From the IMG/VR virus record IMGVR_UViG_3300033233_000019, positions 1 to 64,000 of that record: DNA of 64,000 bases, one strand, 5' to 3'. Of this stretch, positions 54,387-63,182 are shown piece after piece. The translations under genes were made by a program, and so were the position numbers. Under the pieces are notes generated by a model. That model saw nothing but the letters and a program-made list of their open reading frames with translations. It ran no database searches and was not told the DNA's origin. Position 1 is the stretch's first letter. Each line of letters starts with the position of its first letter. This stretch comes from a virus.

Positions 54387-55480
54387 TGAGTACACCTGTC
54401 GTTTACACAATTTCGTCGCCAAACGGCAGCGCAGATAGATCAGTTACAGGCTATGCCTCCGCATTGAAGCAGCTTTTGTTATTCAACGCTGCATCAGGAA
54501 CTTTCTTAAATGTGGACGGAACAGCCTTCACGCTTTCATCGTTTACTCCTGATCCTAATGCTGGCGGAAGTCAGTTTCAATGTGCTGGCCCAATGTCTTC
54601 GGGCTGCGATGCTGCGGGAAATTGGTACAGTAACCTTGATAGTAGTCCTCATTATGTCGAAAAGTATGATAAGGCTTCTAAGCTGAAGCTTACGTCTAAC
54701 ACAGACTTTCCGACAGTAGGTTCGTTAGGGCCACCATCGGTCAACGTTCAAAAAGACAATTCTAGCATCGAGCACGTCGTGGCATTCGAGGACAATGCGG
54801 GTCAAATCGCAGTGTGGGATACAGGTATGCTGTTGCAAGGTTATGCGTTTGTTCGCAATCCTTCTGGTGCTGTATCGAACTCGTCATTCACTTCATGCTA
54901 CGACAAAAACGGTTTGCTTTGGGGATTGACCAACACTTCACTTAGCAACAACGGAAATTCCAATCTAGTGTCTATCGATCCGGCTGGCGGTTCAACTGGA
55001 AACAACTTCAACACTGTGGCATGGTTTACTGTTGCAGGAGTGACATACGGGCAATCGATGGCAATGTGGTATGTTGCTTCTGATCACTCATTGGTCTTAG
55101 CAACTCGTACCGGGTTTTTGATCAAATGGGATATCGCCACTCATTCTATTGTCGCAAACGTTGATCACTCAGCACAACTTGGAAGTCAAGATTATGGAAC
55201 TGCTGCTGGATGGGCAAAGACCGGAACCCTGCTAAACGATAAGATTCACTTTGGCGGACTGAATGGCGTTCTGTATGTGTTCAATGCAGTGACTTTGGCA
55301 ATTGACACTACTTACAATTTCCGAACAATTCTAAGCAACGGTACGTTTGGCTGGCCTGTTCTTCCGCTCCAATATTTTCCTGAGCAACAGCTTGTAGTAA
55401 TCAACTACACTGGAAATACTTGGAAGATTGTGCAGCTTGCCCCTAAAACGCATCGAAGAATGATTTTCATCAACACATAA
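54386..55480 (+). CDS. beta-propeller-like tail protein, 364 aa
   Basis: Start shares TAATG with the previous stop. Repeated blade-like segments: GCDAAGNWYSNLDSSPHYVE, HVVAFEDNAGQIAVWDTGML, GLLWGLTNTSLSNNGNSNLV, VLATRTGFLIKWDIATHSIV, FGGLNGVLYVFNAVTLAID. Such repeats suggest a beta-propeller that may bind sugar on the host surface. Function inferred. Confidence 0.6.
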   Translation: MSTPVVYTISSPNGSADRSVTGYASALKQLLLFNAASGTFLNVDGTAFTLSSFTPDPNAGGSQFQCAGPMSSGCDAAGNWYSNLDSSPHYVEKYDKASKLKLTSNTDFPTVGSLGPPSVNVQKDNSSIEHVVAFEDNAGQIAVWDTGMLLQGYAFVRNPSGAVSNSSFTSCYDKNGLLWGLTNTSLSNNGNSNLVSIDPAGGSTGNNFNTVAWFTVAGVTYGQSMAMWYVASDHSLVLATRTGFLIKWDIATHSIVANVDHSAQLGSQDYGTAAGWAKTGTLLNDKIHFGGLNGVLYVFNAVTLAIDTTYNFRTILSNGTFGWPVLPLQYFPEQQLVVINYTGNTWKIVQLAPKTHRRMIFINT

Positions 55481-55489
55481 GGATAGAAC

Positions 55490-55855
55490 ATGGCTAATAG
55501 ATTACCTGATGGCGAAGCTTCTTGTAATTCGGTTTATGATAACTACATTCAAAACTCCAAAAGACGGGGTTTGTCGTTTGAGCTAACCAAAGAAGAAGCA
55601 AAAAGTCTGTTTACATCGAATTGTTATTATTGTGGTGTTGAGCCATCAAAATTTCGCCAGCCTAAAAACAGGATTCGTTCAGGATTCATGTACAACGGTA
55701 TCGACCGGGTAAACAATGAAATTGGGTACACGGCAGATAATTGTGTAACATGTTGTTTTGTCTGTAACCGCATGAAATACATTTTGTCGCAAAAAGAGTT
55801 TTTGGAACATATAAGCCGAATTGCAGCTTATAGGATTGGCGGATTAAATGCCTAA
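55490..55855 (+). CDS. HNH endonuclease, family A copy 4
   Basis: 121 aa. GEASCNSVYDNYIQNSKRRG, then NCYYCGVEPSKF, NGIDRVNNEIGYTADNCVTC and CFVCNRMKYILSQKEF. Same order of motifs as the minus-strand family A genes, here on the plus strand in the tail operon. Overlaps the next gene by eight bases. Confidence 0.88.
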   Translation: MANRLPDGEASCNSVYDNYIQNSKRRGLSFELTKEEAKSLFTSNCYYCGVEPSKFRQPKNRIRSGFMYNGIDRVNNEIGYTADNCVTCCFVCNRMKYILSQKEFLEHISRIAAYRIGGLNA

Positions 55856-58800
55856 TCAAATCGGGTTATCTGGTGGTCAGCCACAAAAACAAACCAGATT
55901 CGCACCACTATATACTGGCAGATGGAGTTCAGGTTTATGGACTAATCGTTCTCCTCTTCGTGATGGCAACACATCGCGCATCGTGGAAAAGTTCTATGGT
56001 GCTGCGGGTGATGCTCTGATCGACGGCCTGAACGTTGAAATCACAAACAGACTGACATTGGCTCGTAGACCGGGCAATCCAGTGTTCGATTCAAACACCT
56101 ACACTGGTGTTGACAACATCCAAGCATTCAGCATGTTCTCTCCGACTACGGAGCAGATCGATGTGATGATTGACGAAGCTAATCAGCTTTCGTCTCTGTT
56201 CGGCGGCGTTAAGTCACTCGTATGGAATAAGAGTGTTGGCGCTGGACAGACATACATGCAGCCAGTTGGCAACAGTCTGTATTTTGCCAACGGCATTGAC
56301 AACAAGAAATGGCTCCAAAGTCTAGTGACTTGGGCCGCAAGCACACAATGGAACGGGCCAACATCGCCCTACATGACTACGTTTCTGATTGATTCCAACG
56401 GGAACATTCAGCAATTGACTGCTTGCATCATCGGCATCACTTCGACAACTGTAGCCAGCGGTGTCCTGACTGTGACTGCCACAGAGACATTGCAGCCCGG
56501 TGGTCTACTGAGCGATCTTGTGACACCCGGCTTGCAGGTAAAGTTTCCTGCGGCTCTAGCGGCAACAACTCTTCAAGGATTGATAGTCACCGTTGACACA
56601 GTTAGCGGTTTGACATTCACTGCAAAAGTCACCCTTGCCAACTACGCTTCGACTCCTGAGACTGCCAAAACGATGAACGTGTTTGGCGGCTTTCCGGTTT
56701 CTGGTGTAGGCGTTCCAACATGGTCAACAACTCCACTGACGCCCGGTATGGCAACGCCATCCGATGCCCTCACGCTTGATGGAACAGTTCAGTGGACTAA
56801 TCGCGGTACTCCGGTTGAGAATTGGGGCATCAAACCGCCCACAACGACAATGCCGAAGCCGGGACTCAACTCTTCGCGTGTCGCGTGGAACACGAATACA
56901 TTCTACTCCAATCCGGGTGTGATCATCGACGCTAACGGGAACATTCAGTTAGTCACCATCGATGGCATTTCTGGTGCCTCAGTACCTACATGGGGAACGA
57001 ACGTCAACGATCTAACGGTTGATGGTGGAGTAACGTGGAAACTTATCCAGAAGGCTCCTTTAGGATGGGCCGCTGGAACAGCATATACGCCGGGAGTATT
57101 TGTCACTGGCGCAACAGCCGGAACAGGCACATGTTTGTTTCGCCTTCGAGCCTTCTCACAGCCATTGCTCAAGAACGGCAACATCGACGTTTGGACGTGG
57201 AATCACGATCATAGTCGCGGTGTTGGATCGTTCGCTCTTTTGGCTCCCGTGGTAGCTGGCGTTTCAAACGCTGGTACTCACACCACAACCAACACTTATG
57301 TTGGACATGCAACAGTCAATTGCATTTCAAAGACAACCCCAGTATCTTCTTCTCCCGGTAACGGCGATGATGGATTTTGGGATCAGCAAAGCAACGCTGG
57401 TGAGTGGGTTAGCAATAGCCGTATCTATGCGCCGCACGCTGACACGAGCAGTGTCATTAGCGGCACGCTAACCGTTGGAGTACCCGGACAGTATACTTTC
57501 GCGCTGAATCACCATGATGGTTGTTTCATCGGCTTTGGTGGCGGCGCAACGAAAGTGTCTGGCGTGCTCATCGACGACGCAGCGGTTTCCCCTGCCAGAA
57601 CCACAACAGCAATGTTCGGTTATCCGATCTTTGGTGGTACTGACACTGGTCTATCAGGAAACGCAATCTGGAATGACACGGTTACAGTCAATTTTCCTGT
57701 AGCTGGTGACTATCCGTTTGAAATCGACTATGCGTACTGGTATCACTCTTCGTCGCACACTGAGCAGCCTGTAATGAAAGGTGCTCCCAACTCCGAAGTG
57801 TACATGGAAATGGTTTGCAACGGCAAGACCATCATTCCTACCACACCAGTGAGCGGTGCGACACAACCTATTTGGCCGGATTGGACAACTGCTTTTGCAG
57901 CATACGATTCGACTGCGAACGACACAAAATACCCCACAGTAACCGATGCATCTGGAACAATGGTTTGGGAAAATCTTGGGCCAGTAACCGATTATGTGTG
58001 GGTGGCAACAACCACATTCACGCTGCCAAATCAGATCATCATTGATCCTAACGGCAACCAGCAAGCGCCGTATCGAACAGGCGTAACTGGTTCCGATGCC
58101 TCAACTGAACCTTCAGTGTGGGCAACAGGAATCGGGCAACTGACCAACGACAATCCCAACCTTATATGGATATGTCATGGTGGAGCATCCTCGTCCGCGT
58201 TAGGTGGAACGTTAAGCACGTTCTCCGATCAAGGATGGGAGTATTGCATCGCTTTGGTTAACACGCTGGACAACACTGTGTCGAACTGTGGTAAGTTGTC
58301 AGTCGGAACAGGAAAAATCATCGGCGCGAAGAGTTTGAACTTTGCGGCTGGTGACGGTCTTCCTCCTGCATCGCAGATCGATCCACAGGTCGATTATGTG
58401 GCGATATTCAGAACGACTGACGGTTTGGGCGTGCCGTTCTTGATTCCGGGGTTGGAGAATAACACCTTCTACACAATCTCACTGGCAGAATATCTGGCAA
58501 ACGGATACTCTGATACGACACCGGATACGTCGCTCGACAACCTTATTCAAGGCCCGATTTCGGGAGAAAACACTCCTCCCGCTGGCGGCGCTCAGAATTT
58601 GACGTACCATTTGAACCGCATCTTCTTCAGCGTTGGCAACGTGGTCTACTGGACTTCTGGCCCGGACGATCCCATTGGCAACGGTCTGAACGGTGTGTCA
58701 CCTTTGAACTTCGACCAATTACCGTCGCTGGTAAAGCGCATTGTGCCAACTGGATTGGGAGCACTGGTATTCACAGTTTCCGATATCTTCATCATCAACG

Positions 58801-59663
58801 GAACTGGAACGTCAAACAATCCTATCCAGAGTGCTCAACCGTTTATCTCTGGTATTGGTCTGCTGAGTTACAACGCTTTGGCGCTCAAGGGAACAACGAT
58901 TGGCATGTTCACTACGGACAAGCAATTCTTGATCCTTGACCCGACGAGCGGCGTTTCAATCGCTGGATTCCCAATCGGTGATCGTCTTCGCAAGAACAAC
59001 GGTCAGCCGGGAACAGCATGGAACCCTAAGAATGTGTATGTGACGTGGCACGCTAACGGCGAAGACCACGCATGGTATCTTTCGGATGGAGCGAACGGTT
59101 GGTACAAACTAATCGACACTCCTGCTCCTGAAGACCCCGGACACTACACATGGTCGCCATTCGCTAACATCGTTGGCGGTTGCAAGGCTGTCTTGAGTAT
59201 CGAAGTTAGTCCCGGTGTTCACGAATTGTTGCTTGGCCCAACAGGGTCAGGAGAGATTCTGCACAGAGACTTGACTACATTCACGGACGGTGCAAGCAGC
59301 ACGTATGGCGCTTGGGCGGTTATTGGTTCGGCTGTGTTAGCACAACCGGGTCAAGTTGCCGAAGTCATGTTTATCACAACTGAGTCAGTTCGGACTGGTA
59401 CTTCGCTTACGTTGGGAATTTTGGTTGACGAAGCGTTACCGTACTACACTGGCCCATTTGAAATATTGAAAGTTTGGGAAGACGATCCTACGGGTATTCC
59501 ACCAAGCCGTTCAATATTTGGTCAGAGATTCTACATGTCAGAATCGAAAGACAAGCCAGCAATTTGCCGCCACATGCAGTTCCAGATTAATTGGGTGAAG
59601 GAAGAAGTAGCAAGCGAACTTCTGACGCTCACAGTATTCGGTGCGTACAACCAAGAAAGTTAA
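55848..59663 (+). CDS. large tail protein, 1271 aa
   Basis: Longest gene of the window. RFAPLYTGRWSSGLWTNRSP and GLNVEITNRLTLARRPGNPV at the N-terminus resemble stabilisation or tubular protein B of short-tailed phages. At least three copies of a module with DxNGN...VT...G.S...PxW...T.DG.V.W are inserted (around residues 180, 365 and 730). C-terminus FGQRFYMSESKDKPAICRHM. No long coiled coil, so not a tape measure. Confidence 0.72.
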   Translation: MPNQIGLSGGQPQKQTRFAPLYTGRWSSGLWTNRSPLRDGNTSRIVEKFYGAAGDALIDGLNVEITNRLTLARRPGNPVFDSNTYTGVDNIQAFSMFSPTTEQIDVMIDEANQLSSLFGGVKSLVWNKSVGAGQTYMQPVGNSLYFANGIDNKKWLQSLVTWAASTQWNGPTSPYMTTFLIDSNGNIQQLTACIIGITSTTVASGVLTVTATETLQPGGLLSDLVTPGLQVKFPAALAATTLQGLIVTVDTVSGLTFTAKVTLANYASTPETAKTMNVFGGFPVSGVGVPTWSTTPLTPGMATPSDALTLDGTVQWTNRGTPVENWGIKPPTTTMPKPGLNSSRVAWNTNTFYSNPGVIIDANGNIQLVTIDGISGASVPTWGTNVNDLTVDGGVTWKLIQKAPLGWAAGTAYTPGVFVTGATAGTGTCLFRLRAFSQPLLKNGNIDVWTWNHDHSRGVGSFALLAPVVAGVSNAGTHTTTNTYVGHATVNCISKTTPVSSSPGNGDDGFWDQQSNAGEWVSNSRIYAPHADTSSVISGTLTVGVPGQYTFALNHHDGCFIGFGGGATKVSGVLIDDAAVSPARTTTAMFGYPIFGGTDTGLSGNAIWNDTVTVNFPVAGDYPFEIDYAYWYHSSSHTEQPVMKGAPNSEVYMEMVCNGKTIIPTTPVSGATQPIWPDWTTAFAAYDSTANDTKYPTVTDASGTMVWENLGPVTDYVWVATTTFTLPNQIIIDPNGNQQAPYRTGVTGSDASTEPSVWATGIGQLTNDNPNLIWICHGGASSSALGGTLSTFSDQGWEYCIALVNTLDNTVSNCGKLSVGTGKIIGAKSLNFAAGDGLPPASQIDPQVDYVAIFRTTDGLGVPFLIPGLENNTFYTISLAEYLANGYSDTTPDTSLDNLIQGPISGENTPPAGGAQNLTYHLNRIFFSVGNVVYWTSGPDDPIGNGLNGVSPLNFDQLPSLVKRIVPTGLGALVFTVSDIFIINGTGTSNNPIQSAQPFISGIGLLSYNALALKGTTIGMFTTDKQFLILDPTSGVSIAGFPIGDRLRKNNGQPGTAWNPKNVYVTWHANGEDHAWYLSDGANGWYKLIDTPAPEDPGHYTWSPFANIVGGCKAVLSIEVSPGVHELLLGPTGSGEILHRDLTTFTDGASSTYGAWAVIGSAVLAQPGQVAEVMFITTESVRTGTSLTLGILVDEALPYYTGPFEILKVWEDDPTGIPPSRSIFGQRFYMSESKDKPAICRHMQFQINWVKEEVASELLTLTVFGAYNQES

Positions 59664-59665
59664 CA

Positions 59666-60367
59666 ATGGCAACATTAAAAGAATCCTTGGCAACCGATTT
59701 AACGGGTTACGAGCCAGTTGACGTATCCAAGAACTTTGGACTCCCTCCAATGAGGGAAGGTCAACCTACTAAGAATCCGTTTCTTCGCTGTCCAATGCCA
59801 CCTGTTACGGTTACGCCGGATTCTCTTCGACAGTACTATATCGGGGGTCAGGTTCCTCAATTTCGTATCTTGACTCCCAACAACAACCAAAGTGGCGGCG
59901 GCAATGGTGGCGGAACAACAATCGTTGGCGGCGGCGGTACGGTAGTTACTCCCGCAGCCGGATCAAGTTCCACACCAGCAGCTATTGCAGCAACATCAGT
60001 ATCGTTTACGACTCCGAACCTGAATAACGGCCAGACATACGAAGCAATTCTGCCCATGTCTAAATCGTTCCAGCTTCTTCAGCTTGCCGCAAACGATACA
60101 TGCCGTGTTGAGATATACGGAAACGGCACAGCACAGAACAACGATCTGGCACGCGCACTCGATGCACCACCGCTGCCGGGATCACAGCAGGACTTGATCA
60201 CGGACGTTGTGCTCGACACAGCGCCGTTCAAATGGACATTCCAGAATCGAGTGGGAGCCAATTCGGACAGCCCGCAGCAATCATTGATCTACATCACGAT
60301 CACTAATCTTGATGTTAGTAGCATGACGATTACGATTACGCTGTTCTATGTGCCGCTTGAAAGCTAA
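59666..60367 (+). CDS. tail-associated protein with Gly/Asn linker, 233 aa
   Basis: ATG 59666, two bases after the previous stop. N-terminal part LPPMREGQPTKNPFLRCPMP, then a glycine/asparagine/threonine linker (GGGNGGGTTIVGGGGTVVTP) and a beta-rich C-terminal domain (VEIYGNGTAQNNDLARALDA). Typical two-domain adaptor with flexible hinge; no family. Confidence 0.6.
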   Translation: MATLKESLATDLTGYEPVDVSKNFGLPPMREGQPTKNPFLRCPMPPVTVTPDSLRQYYIGGQVPQFRILTPNNNQSGGGNGGGTTIVGGGGTVVTPAAGSSSTPAAIAATSVSFTTPNLNNGQTYEAILPMSKSFQLLQLAANDTCRVEIYGNGTAQNNDLARALDAPPLPGSQQDLITDVVLDTAPFKWTFQNRVGANSDSPQQSLIYITITNLDVSSMTITITLFYVPLES

Positions 60368-60369
60368 TT

Positions 60370-60639
60370 ATGAATCGTGAAATCACAAGTTCGTTGTGGC
60401 CCTTGACGGGTGATGTGGATGCTGAAGCGGGTAACACGTTAGTCCGCGTTATCGGCATTCAAGGTCGAACCGTTGACAATCCGACGCTGTTTGGCGGCGA
60501 ACACATCGCCTACGATCCAGTGACAAACCATTGGATACCCTTTCTTGAGGCAACGATCCAAGTGAACGGTATGACGGTCAGCGATGATCCATACATCAGT
60601 GTCAATGTGCCAAAGCCAGTTTTGGTGAACGGTTCCTAA
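60370..60639 (+). CDS. small tail-associated protein, 89 aa
   Basis: ATG 60370, gap of two bases. EITSSLWPLTGDVDAEAGNT, GEHIAYDPVTNHWIPFLEAT. Beta-rich, single domain. Shares its stop with the start of the next endonuclease (TAATG). Confidence 0.6.
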   Translation: MNREITSSLWPLTGDVDAEAGNTLVRVIGIQGRTVDNPTLFGGEHIAYDPVTNHWIPFLEATIQVNGMTVSDDPYISVNVPKPVLVNGS

Positions 60640-61013
60640 TGACTAAAAATCAGAGGAATAGCTACATGCGGGAATACAGCAAACGTTGGAAACCCGGCTG
60701 TGATTTCAACAAAAACAGAAATCTAAAGCACAAATACGGGATCACACTGGATCAATATCAACAGATGTTGGTTTTGCAAAATAATTTGTGCTTGTTGTGC
60801 AAACAGACTTTTGATTTTAACGACAACGTTGGTTATGGCAGTCCAGTAATAGACCACGATCACGGCTGCTGTTCTGGAACTAAGTCTTGCGGAAAATGCA
60901 TTCGTGGAGTGATTCATCGCCGTTGCAATATCGGCTTAGGAGCGTTTTCGGACGACGCTGTGCAATTGAGACTAGCCGCTGAATATTTGGAGAAATTCAA
61001 TGTTAAATCTTAA
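60639..61013 (+). CDS. endonuclease VII-like HNH, family B copy 4
   Basis: 124 aa. YGITLDQYQQMLVLQNNLCL, LCKQTFDF, VIDHDHGCC then GKCIRGVIHRRCNIGLGAFS. A four-Cys insert (CCSGTKSCGKC) sits between DHDH and the CIRG segment. Starts on TAATG, ends 14 nt inside the next gene. Confidence 0.9.
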   Translation: MTKNQRNSYMREYSKRWKPGCDFNKNRNLKHKYGITLDQYQQMLVLQNNLCLLCKQTFDFNDNVGYGSPVIDHDHGCCSGTKSCGKCIRGVIHRRCNIGLGAFSDDAVQLRLAAEYLEKFNVKS

Positions 61014-61416
61014 CGATACAACTCCTGCGGCACAGGCAGGATATCAGAATGGCGTATGGCAGGAAGATTCCTCTGGCAACGCTTCAATTGCTATGAAGTT
61101 CCAAGGCTTCGGCGGCAAGACAACAATCGCCCCGGTAGCTGGCGCATTGACTGTTGATTGCTCATTAGCAAACAGCTTCTATATCAATGTGAATGCAGCG
61201 ATCACATCTATGAACATCACCAACCCGGTTGACGGGCAGGAGATTACAATTCTGTGGGTTCAGGATGGCACTGGACATGCAATTGTGCTGGCAGGAAACA
61301 TGCAAGGTGCGACTGCACCGACGACAACCGCCAACAAAGTAAGCTGCCAAAAGTTCACGTACAACACTGGCAACGGCAACTGGTACGCAGTTTCCGCTGG
61401 CGTTGTAAACATGTAA
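61000..61416 (+). CDS. tail fibre-tip-like protein, 138 aa
   Basis: ATG 61000. SIAMKFQGFGGKTTIAPVAG, FYINVNAAITSMNITNPVDG, NGNWYAVSAGVVNM. Short beta-helix-like repeats (NxIT...) and a GNWYAV ending are common in phage receptor-binding tips. Family not firmly recognised. Confidence 0.6.
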   Translation: MLNLNDTTPAAQAGYQNGVWQEDSSGNASIAMKFQGFGGKTTIAPVAGALTVDCSLANSFYINVNAAITSMNITNPVDGQEITILWVQDGTGHAIVLAGNMQGATAPTTTANKVSCQKFTYNTGNGNWYAVSAGVVNM

Positions 61417-61424
61417 GGAGAGAC

Positions 61425-61829
61425 ATGGTAACAACACGATGGATTCAGCCGGAAGACCACGACTTGATTACTGAGTCGCTAAAGACCGACGAGTATCACT
61501 TCGGAAATGAAGCCGATTTTTTCTATGATCCAGATACCTGTTGCAACGTCTACGAAGACGAAAACGGGCCGATCATGTATTTGAGGGGATACGTCGATTC
61601 CCAAGTCGGTGAGAGAAGCGTTTGTATCGATATTCAGTTCTTGTCGAACATCGACGCGAGACGCAATATGGAAGCACTGCTGTTCGCCAACAAGTATTTC
61701 GTGGCAAACTGCAAAGAGCAAGGATTTGAAGAACTGGTCTTCAGTACCAAGTCTACAAGACTGAAGAAATTTTGCACGAAGTATCTTGGCTTTGCCGAAG
61801 TAGATGGCAAAATGCATAAGGTTTTATAA
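61425..61829 (+). CDS. GNAT acetyltransferase-like protein, 134 aa
   Basis: Start at 61425 with AAGGAGAG upstream. WIQPEDHDLITESLKTDEYH opens as a phage GNAT, YLRGYVDSQVGERSVCIDIQ forms the central strands and GFEELVFSTKSTRLKKFCTK the acyl-CoA part, though the classic Q-x-x-G-x-G loop is not clear. Found among structural genes in many short-tailed phages. Role unknown. Confidence 0.6.
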   Translation: MVTTRWIQPEDHDLITESLKTDEYHFGNEADFFYDPDTCCNVYEDENGPIMYLRGYVDSQVGERSVCIDIQFLSNIDARRNMEALLFANKYFVANCKEQGFEELVFSTKSTRLKKFCTKYLGFAEVDGKMHKVL

Positions 61830-61854
61830 CTGCCAGCTTAATTACCTGTGCAGC

Positions 61855-61884
61855 GGGGAGTGCCCTTTCACTCCCCAATTTTCT
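61855..61884 (+). terminator. rho-independent-type terminator
   Basis: GGGGAGTG (61855-61862), CACTCCCC (61869-61876), six-base loop, then AATTTTCT. Strong stem at the end of the tail block. Confidence 0.75.
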
Positions 61885-61897
61885 AAAGGGAGAAATC

Positions 61898-62314
61898 ATG
61901 AAAATGTCTAAATGTCACCCAAATAGATTACATTGGGGAAAAGGATTATGCAAAAGGTGTTGGAGTAAAAAGTGGTACGCTCAGAACAAAGCAAAATGGG
62001 AGCGATACTATCAGAAAAACAAGATAAGAATTTGCAAACGAGTAAAACTTCGTGCCAAAAGTATACCGGATAGGCATATTGTGGAAAGATACGGCATTAC
62101 TTTGGAACGCTGGATTGAAATATTTGAAAATCAAGGCCAAGTTTGTGCTATATGCAAAACTGGCAAACCTAACGGACGTGGATGGCATACTGACCACGAT
62201 CACGACACTGACAAGGTGAGAGGCATATTATGCCACCACTGCAATGTCGGTATAGGAAACTTAAAAGATAGCATTGAGCTATTAAACAGTGCTATAAGCT
62301 ATTTAAGAGAATAA
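61898..62314 (+). CDS. endonuclease VII-like HNH, family B copy 5
   Basis: 138 aa. CHPNRLHWGKGLCKRCWSKK zinc domain, YGITLERWIEIFENQGQVCA, ICKTGKPNGRGWHTDHDHDT and DKVRGILCHHCNVGIGNLKD. Clear AGGGAG site upstream; only copy standing right behind a terminator. Confidence 0.9.
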   Translation: MKMSKCHPNRLHWGKGLCKRCWSKKWYAQNKAKWERYYQKNKIRICKRVKLRAKSIPDRHIVERYGITLERWIEIFENQGQVCAICKTGKPNGRGWHTDHDHDTDKVRGILCHHCNVGIGNLKDSIELLNSAISYLRE

Positions 62315-62322
62315 GAGGGCAC

Positions 62323-63180
62323 GTGGGATTTTGCGGCGGTAATGTTTCAAGTCAAGAAAAAACGGCGCAAGCTAATCAGGCTGCATTGTCGAACACATTG
62401 ACGCAACAGGCACAGACAATCATGGGTGCCAGTTCCAAAGTGTTCAACGACCTGATCGCTGCATTTGCGCCTATCGTGGCGGCAGGGCCATATCAGGAAG
62501 GCTTCTCGCTCTCCCAATTGGCCGAAATGAAATCTCAGGCGGTCACGCAGACAGGCGTTGCTGCTCGAAATGCCATGACTGCGGTCAAGCAAGCTGCATC
62601 TGCCCAAGGCGGCGGAAACATCCCGCTTCCCGGTGGTGCGACAATCGGCGCTGAAATTGGTGTTGCCAATGCTGCCGCTCAGACGGGCGCAGCGCAGCTA
62701 ACAGGCATCGACCTTGCAAGCAAAGAGCAAGGTCTGAAGAACTTCTATGCTGCCGCTGGTGTACTTGGCGGTGCTCCCGGCGCAGCTTTCGGTGTGGCTA
62801 ACCAAGCGGGTCAGGTGGCAACAGGCGCAGCAGCGGCCTCTGCGCAGACAGCCGAAGATATCACAAAGGTTCAAAACCAGCCCGGATGGGGTCTTAGCTT
62901 GCTGAGTGCAGCTTCCTCCCTTGGCGGCGCGGCAATCGGCAAGTGGTGCTGGATTGCTGAAGCACTATACGGTGTTGACGCTCCGAAGACGATATTGGTT
63001 CGTAAGTGGATCAATAACGTTTACGCGAAGACGTTCGTTGGTAAGATCGTGTTGTTCTTCTACGGTCTGCTTGGCAAACAGGTTGCCAAGTTAGTCAAAG
63101 TTAGTCCTATGTTGCAGCGGGTTTTCCACCCGATTTTCGACAAGGCGCTGGCAAAGGCAGAAGCATTCTACAAGGAATAA
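62323..63180 (+). CDS. internal virion-like protein, 285 aa
   Basis: GTG 62323. Gln/Ala/Gly-rich helical protein (TAQANQAALSNTLTQQAQTI, AGQVATGAAAASAQTAEDIT) with a glycine-zipper GWGLSLLSAASSLGGAAIG and a basic C-terminal part (VRKWINNVYAKTFVGKIVLF). Such ejection proteins cross the host envelope with the DNA. The extra C-terminal WCWIAEALYG...KFYGLLGK segment is also seen in phage proteins of host-specificity type. Confidence 0.65.
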   Translation: MGFCGGNVSSQEKTAQANQAALSNTLTQQAQTIMGASSKVFNDLIAAFAPIVAAGPYQEGFSLSQLAEMKSQAVTQTGVAARNAMTAVKQAASAQGGGNIPLPGGATIGAEIGVANAAAQTGAAQLTGIDLASKEQGLKNFYAAAGVLGGAPGAAFGVANQAGQVATGAAAASAQTAEDITKVQNQPGWGLSLLSAASSLGGAAIGKWCWIAEALYGVDAPKTILVRKWINNVYAKTFVGKIVLFFYGLLGKQVAKLVKVSPMLQRVFHPIFDKALAKAEAFYKE

Positions 63181-63182
63181 TT

